Below, piece after piece: positions 62,482 to 64,000 of a DNA stretch of 64,000 bases (its first letter is position 1; every line of letters starts with the position of its first letter). This DNA comes from Lineus longissimus. Its lineage: Eukaryota > Nemertea > Pilidiophora > Heteronemertea > Lineidae. Location: positions 5,396,501-5,460,500 of the forward strand of contig NC_088313.1 in NCBI RefSeq assembly GCF_910592395.1, read 5' to 3'. Below the pieces are notes generated by a model, which saw only the letters and a program-made list of their open reading frames with translations, was not told where the DNA came from and did no database searches. A program made the translations under genes and the position numbers.

Positions 62482-63342
62482 ATAGTTGTATTCATCCAAG
62501 CTTTCAATTTTCCTAGCCAATCCAAGCAGTCAGAGTCACGTTATGAAGTGAGGTATGCGTCCTCCGATCCCGCACCAGCAGTCAATTGGGCCTGTTAACA
62601 TGTGATGCTGTCCTTATTAGCAGGTATCAGCAGATATCAGTTGCTGTGAACTAACTGTTTCATTTTCAATGGTTTAGATATTCTTCAAAAACTCATTTCA
62701 TAGGACTCAAAATATATTTATACCTCAACGGTTAGAACTATAAAAATGAATACATTTTCAATGACTGATAAGCAAAACATATTGTATGTTTGTAATTTGA
62801 ATGCTAAGGTACCATTCATCTACATGTTAGTAGAGTTTTGCCTGTACAGAAGCTAAGCCATCTACAATGGAGTATTTCAACTGAATAGGCAATTTGAAAT
62901 GCTTGAAGAAAGTACACTTTACATGCATCAGTGCTTGCATGAATGCTTACTATCACTTGTAGACACTTTTTCAATTTAGAATAACAGAGTGACTTGATTA
63001 TTGTAATTTCAAAACCCAGGGACTCACAAAATCATAAACTAATTTGGGTGGATTGTGTATTCATATGCTATAGACTGTTTTCAATATGCAGCACGGTGCC
63101 CAACAAGACTAACACAGCGCAGTCTCTAAAAGAACCAGGTTGACGTCATCTGCACCAAAGTTGGCCGTCATTGTGACGTCACTGCAAAGGGTCTATTCCG
63201 ATTTTCCATATCAGATTTTAAATGTAATGCAATATGTTCTTGAAGACATATATGACAATGACTGAGGGTCTATGATTTTGTGGGTTTCGGCTCTATTGTT
63301 ATTTGTTATGGTGCACCCTTCATTGTGAGCCTACTGTGTTAC
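62482..63342. other. Downstream flank with two TGACGTCA sites
   Basis: No gene found and no clear polyadenylation signal near the stop codon. TGACGTCA occurs at 63141-63148 and 63174-63181. Confidence 0.4.
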
Positions 63343-63544
63343 TTTAAAGGGACTCTATAGGCAGCAGCTAGGTAGGCAAGATATAGTTACACACTCAAAT
63401 AGGGTTATCTCACAGGACACCAAAACTATTCATGTCTGTAAGAGGAAAATATTTAGTGGTGATTCAAATACAACACGGTGCATATAAGTCACCAGAAGAT
63501 GTGCAATTTAACCCCACTGGTACTGACTATAGTCCCCCTTTAAA
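63343..63544. mobile_element. MITE of about 200 bp flanked by TTAA
   Basis: Left end TTTAAAGGGACTCTATAG, right end reverse-complemented TTTAAAGGGGGACTATAG. If TTAA is the target duplication, the TIR is AGGG(G)ACTATAG-like. TTAA targets are used by piggyBac and Kolobok elements. No coding capacity. Confidence 0.6.
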
Positions 63545-64000
63545 CACAGCAACCCTATTGGGTTTTTCAACCTGGGCAATGAAGATCTGTGCACAAATTT
63601 AATTTGAAACAAAAATCAACAAATGGCAAAGCACTGTCATATAAACTTAAAACAGTTGTTAGTAATAAGTATTGCGCAAAAAAAGGCAAACAGAGACTGG
63701 TGCGTTTATGTAGCTACATTTGTATGCAAAGCATGTTATCAAGTACATGTCTATGTACATGTACCATGTATACAGTCTGGCTCATAATAATATCAATACT
63801 CCTCCGCGGTGACAGTAGTGTGATTTTGAATATTAACTCTGCTTTTGGAGATTGAATAATATCAACACCTACTTCAAACCATATCTCCCAAATTAGGGCA
63901 CCAAATACAATGCGGTTCTTATCATTGCAATTGTTTACCCGGGTTTCTTTTCGGGTAAAGAGAAAAAGTTGCATCAACAAAAATTGCATGTTTCTTGTGA
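63545..64000. other. Right-edge intergenic sequence
   Basis: Small overlapping frames on both strands (63589-63855 plus, 63714-63989 minus) have no recognisable content. Confidence 0.4.

Noticed and set aside
62240-62485. 81-residue frame on the plus strand overlapping the last exon
   Set aside because: It is a shadow in another phase; the spliced reading across 62375-62481 keeps phase with the previous exon and ends in the methylase-like C-terminus.

Overview
The window is nuclear DNA from a multicellular eukaryote, most likely an invertebrate animal. The evidence is a canonical eukaryotic 5S rRNA gene in tandem array, a split gene with GT-AG introns, and a flank full of small DNA transposons and other dispersed repeats. 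The 5S sequence has the animal-type core (GATCACCGAAG and the TGGATGGGTGACCGCC box C), but I cannot fix the phylum by eye.

Bases 1-47741 are one head-to-tail 5S rDNA array. I count 47 complete 5S genes of about 120 nt, all on the minus strand, one per unit of 1010-1021 bp. The array runs off the left edge. Each unit, read in the direction of transcription, holds a cluster of four perfect TGACGTCA palindromes about 300-400 bp upstream, a TATA-like element at -27 to -35, the 5S gene with an internal control region, a T5 terminator, about 390 bp of spacer, and a G-tract (C-tract on the transcribed strand) of 8-17 bases that accounts for most of the length variation. Units are nearly identical. 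Rare shared variants reveal a recent two-unit duplication and exchange between non-adjacent units. Seven 5S copies carry one substitution each.

The right edge of the array (47.6-48.5 kb) is damaged. The last unit has a 47-bp internal inversion with flanking deletions, then a 717-bp terminal-inverted-repeat element inserted into the spacer, then a 61-bp diverged spacer remnant that stops where the G-tract should begin.

From 48.5 to 58.1 kb I see no genes. The region holds a degenerate A/T-rich tandem repeat, a foldback element, and five copies of a roughly 1.07-kb dispersed repeat (51.5-58.06 kb), three of them joined head-to-tail through a shared TA. Copy 3 contains a 941-bp MITE with perfect 25-bp inverted ends and an 11-bp target duplication. 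Copy 5 carries what looks like the excision scar of the same element at the same site.

From about 58.7 to 62.48 kb, on the plus strand, lies a split gene of at least nine exons. Its upstream part resembles a ParB-like domain and its C-terminus resembles the motif-I end of an N4/N6 DNA methylase, strongly diverged. One exon needs a one-base frame correction. The last 1.5 kb holds a TTAA-flanked MITE and otherwise nothing I recognise.
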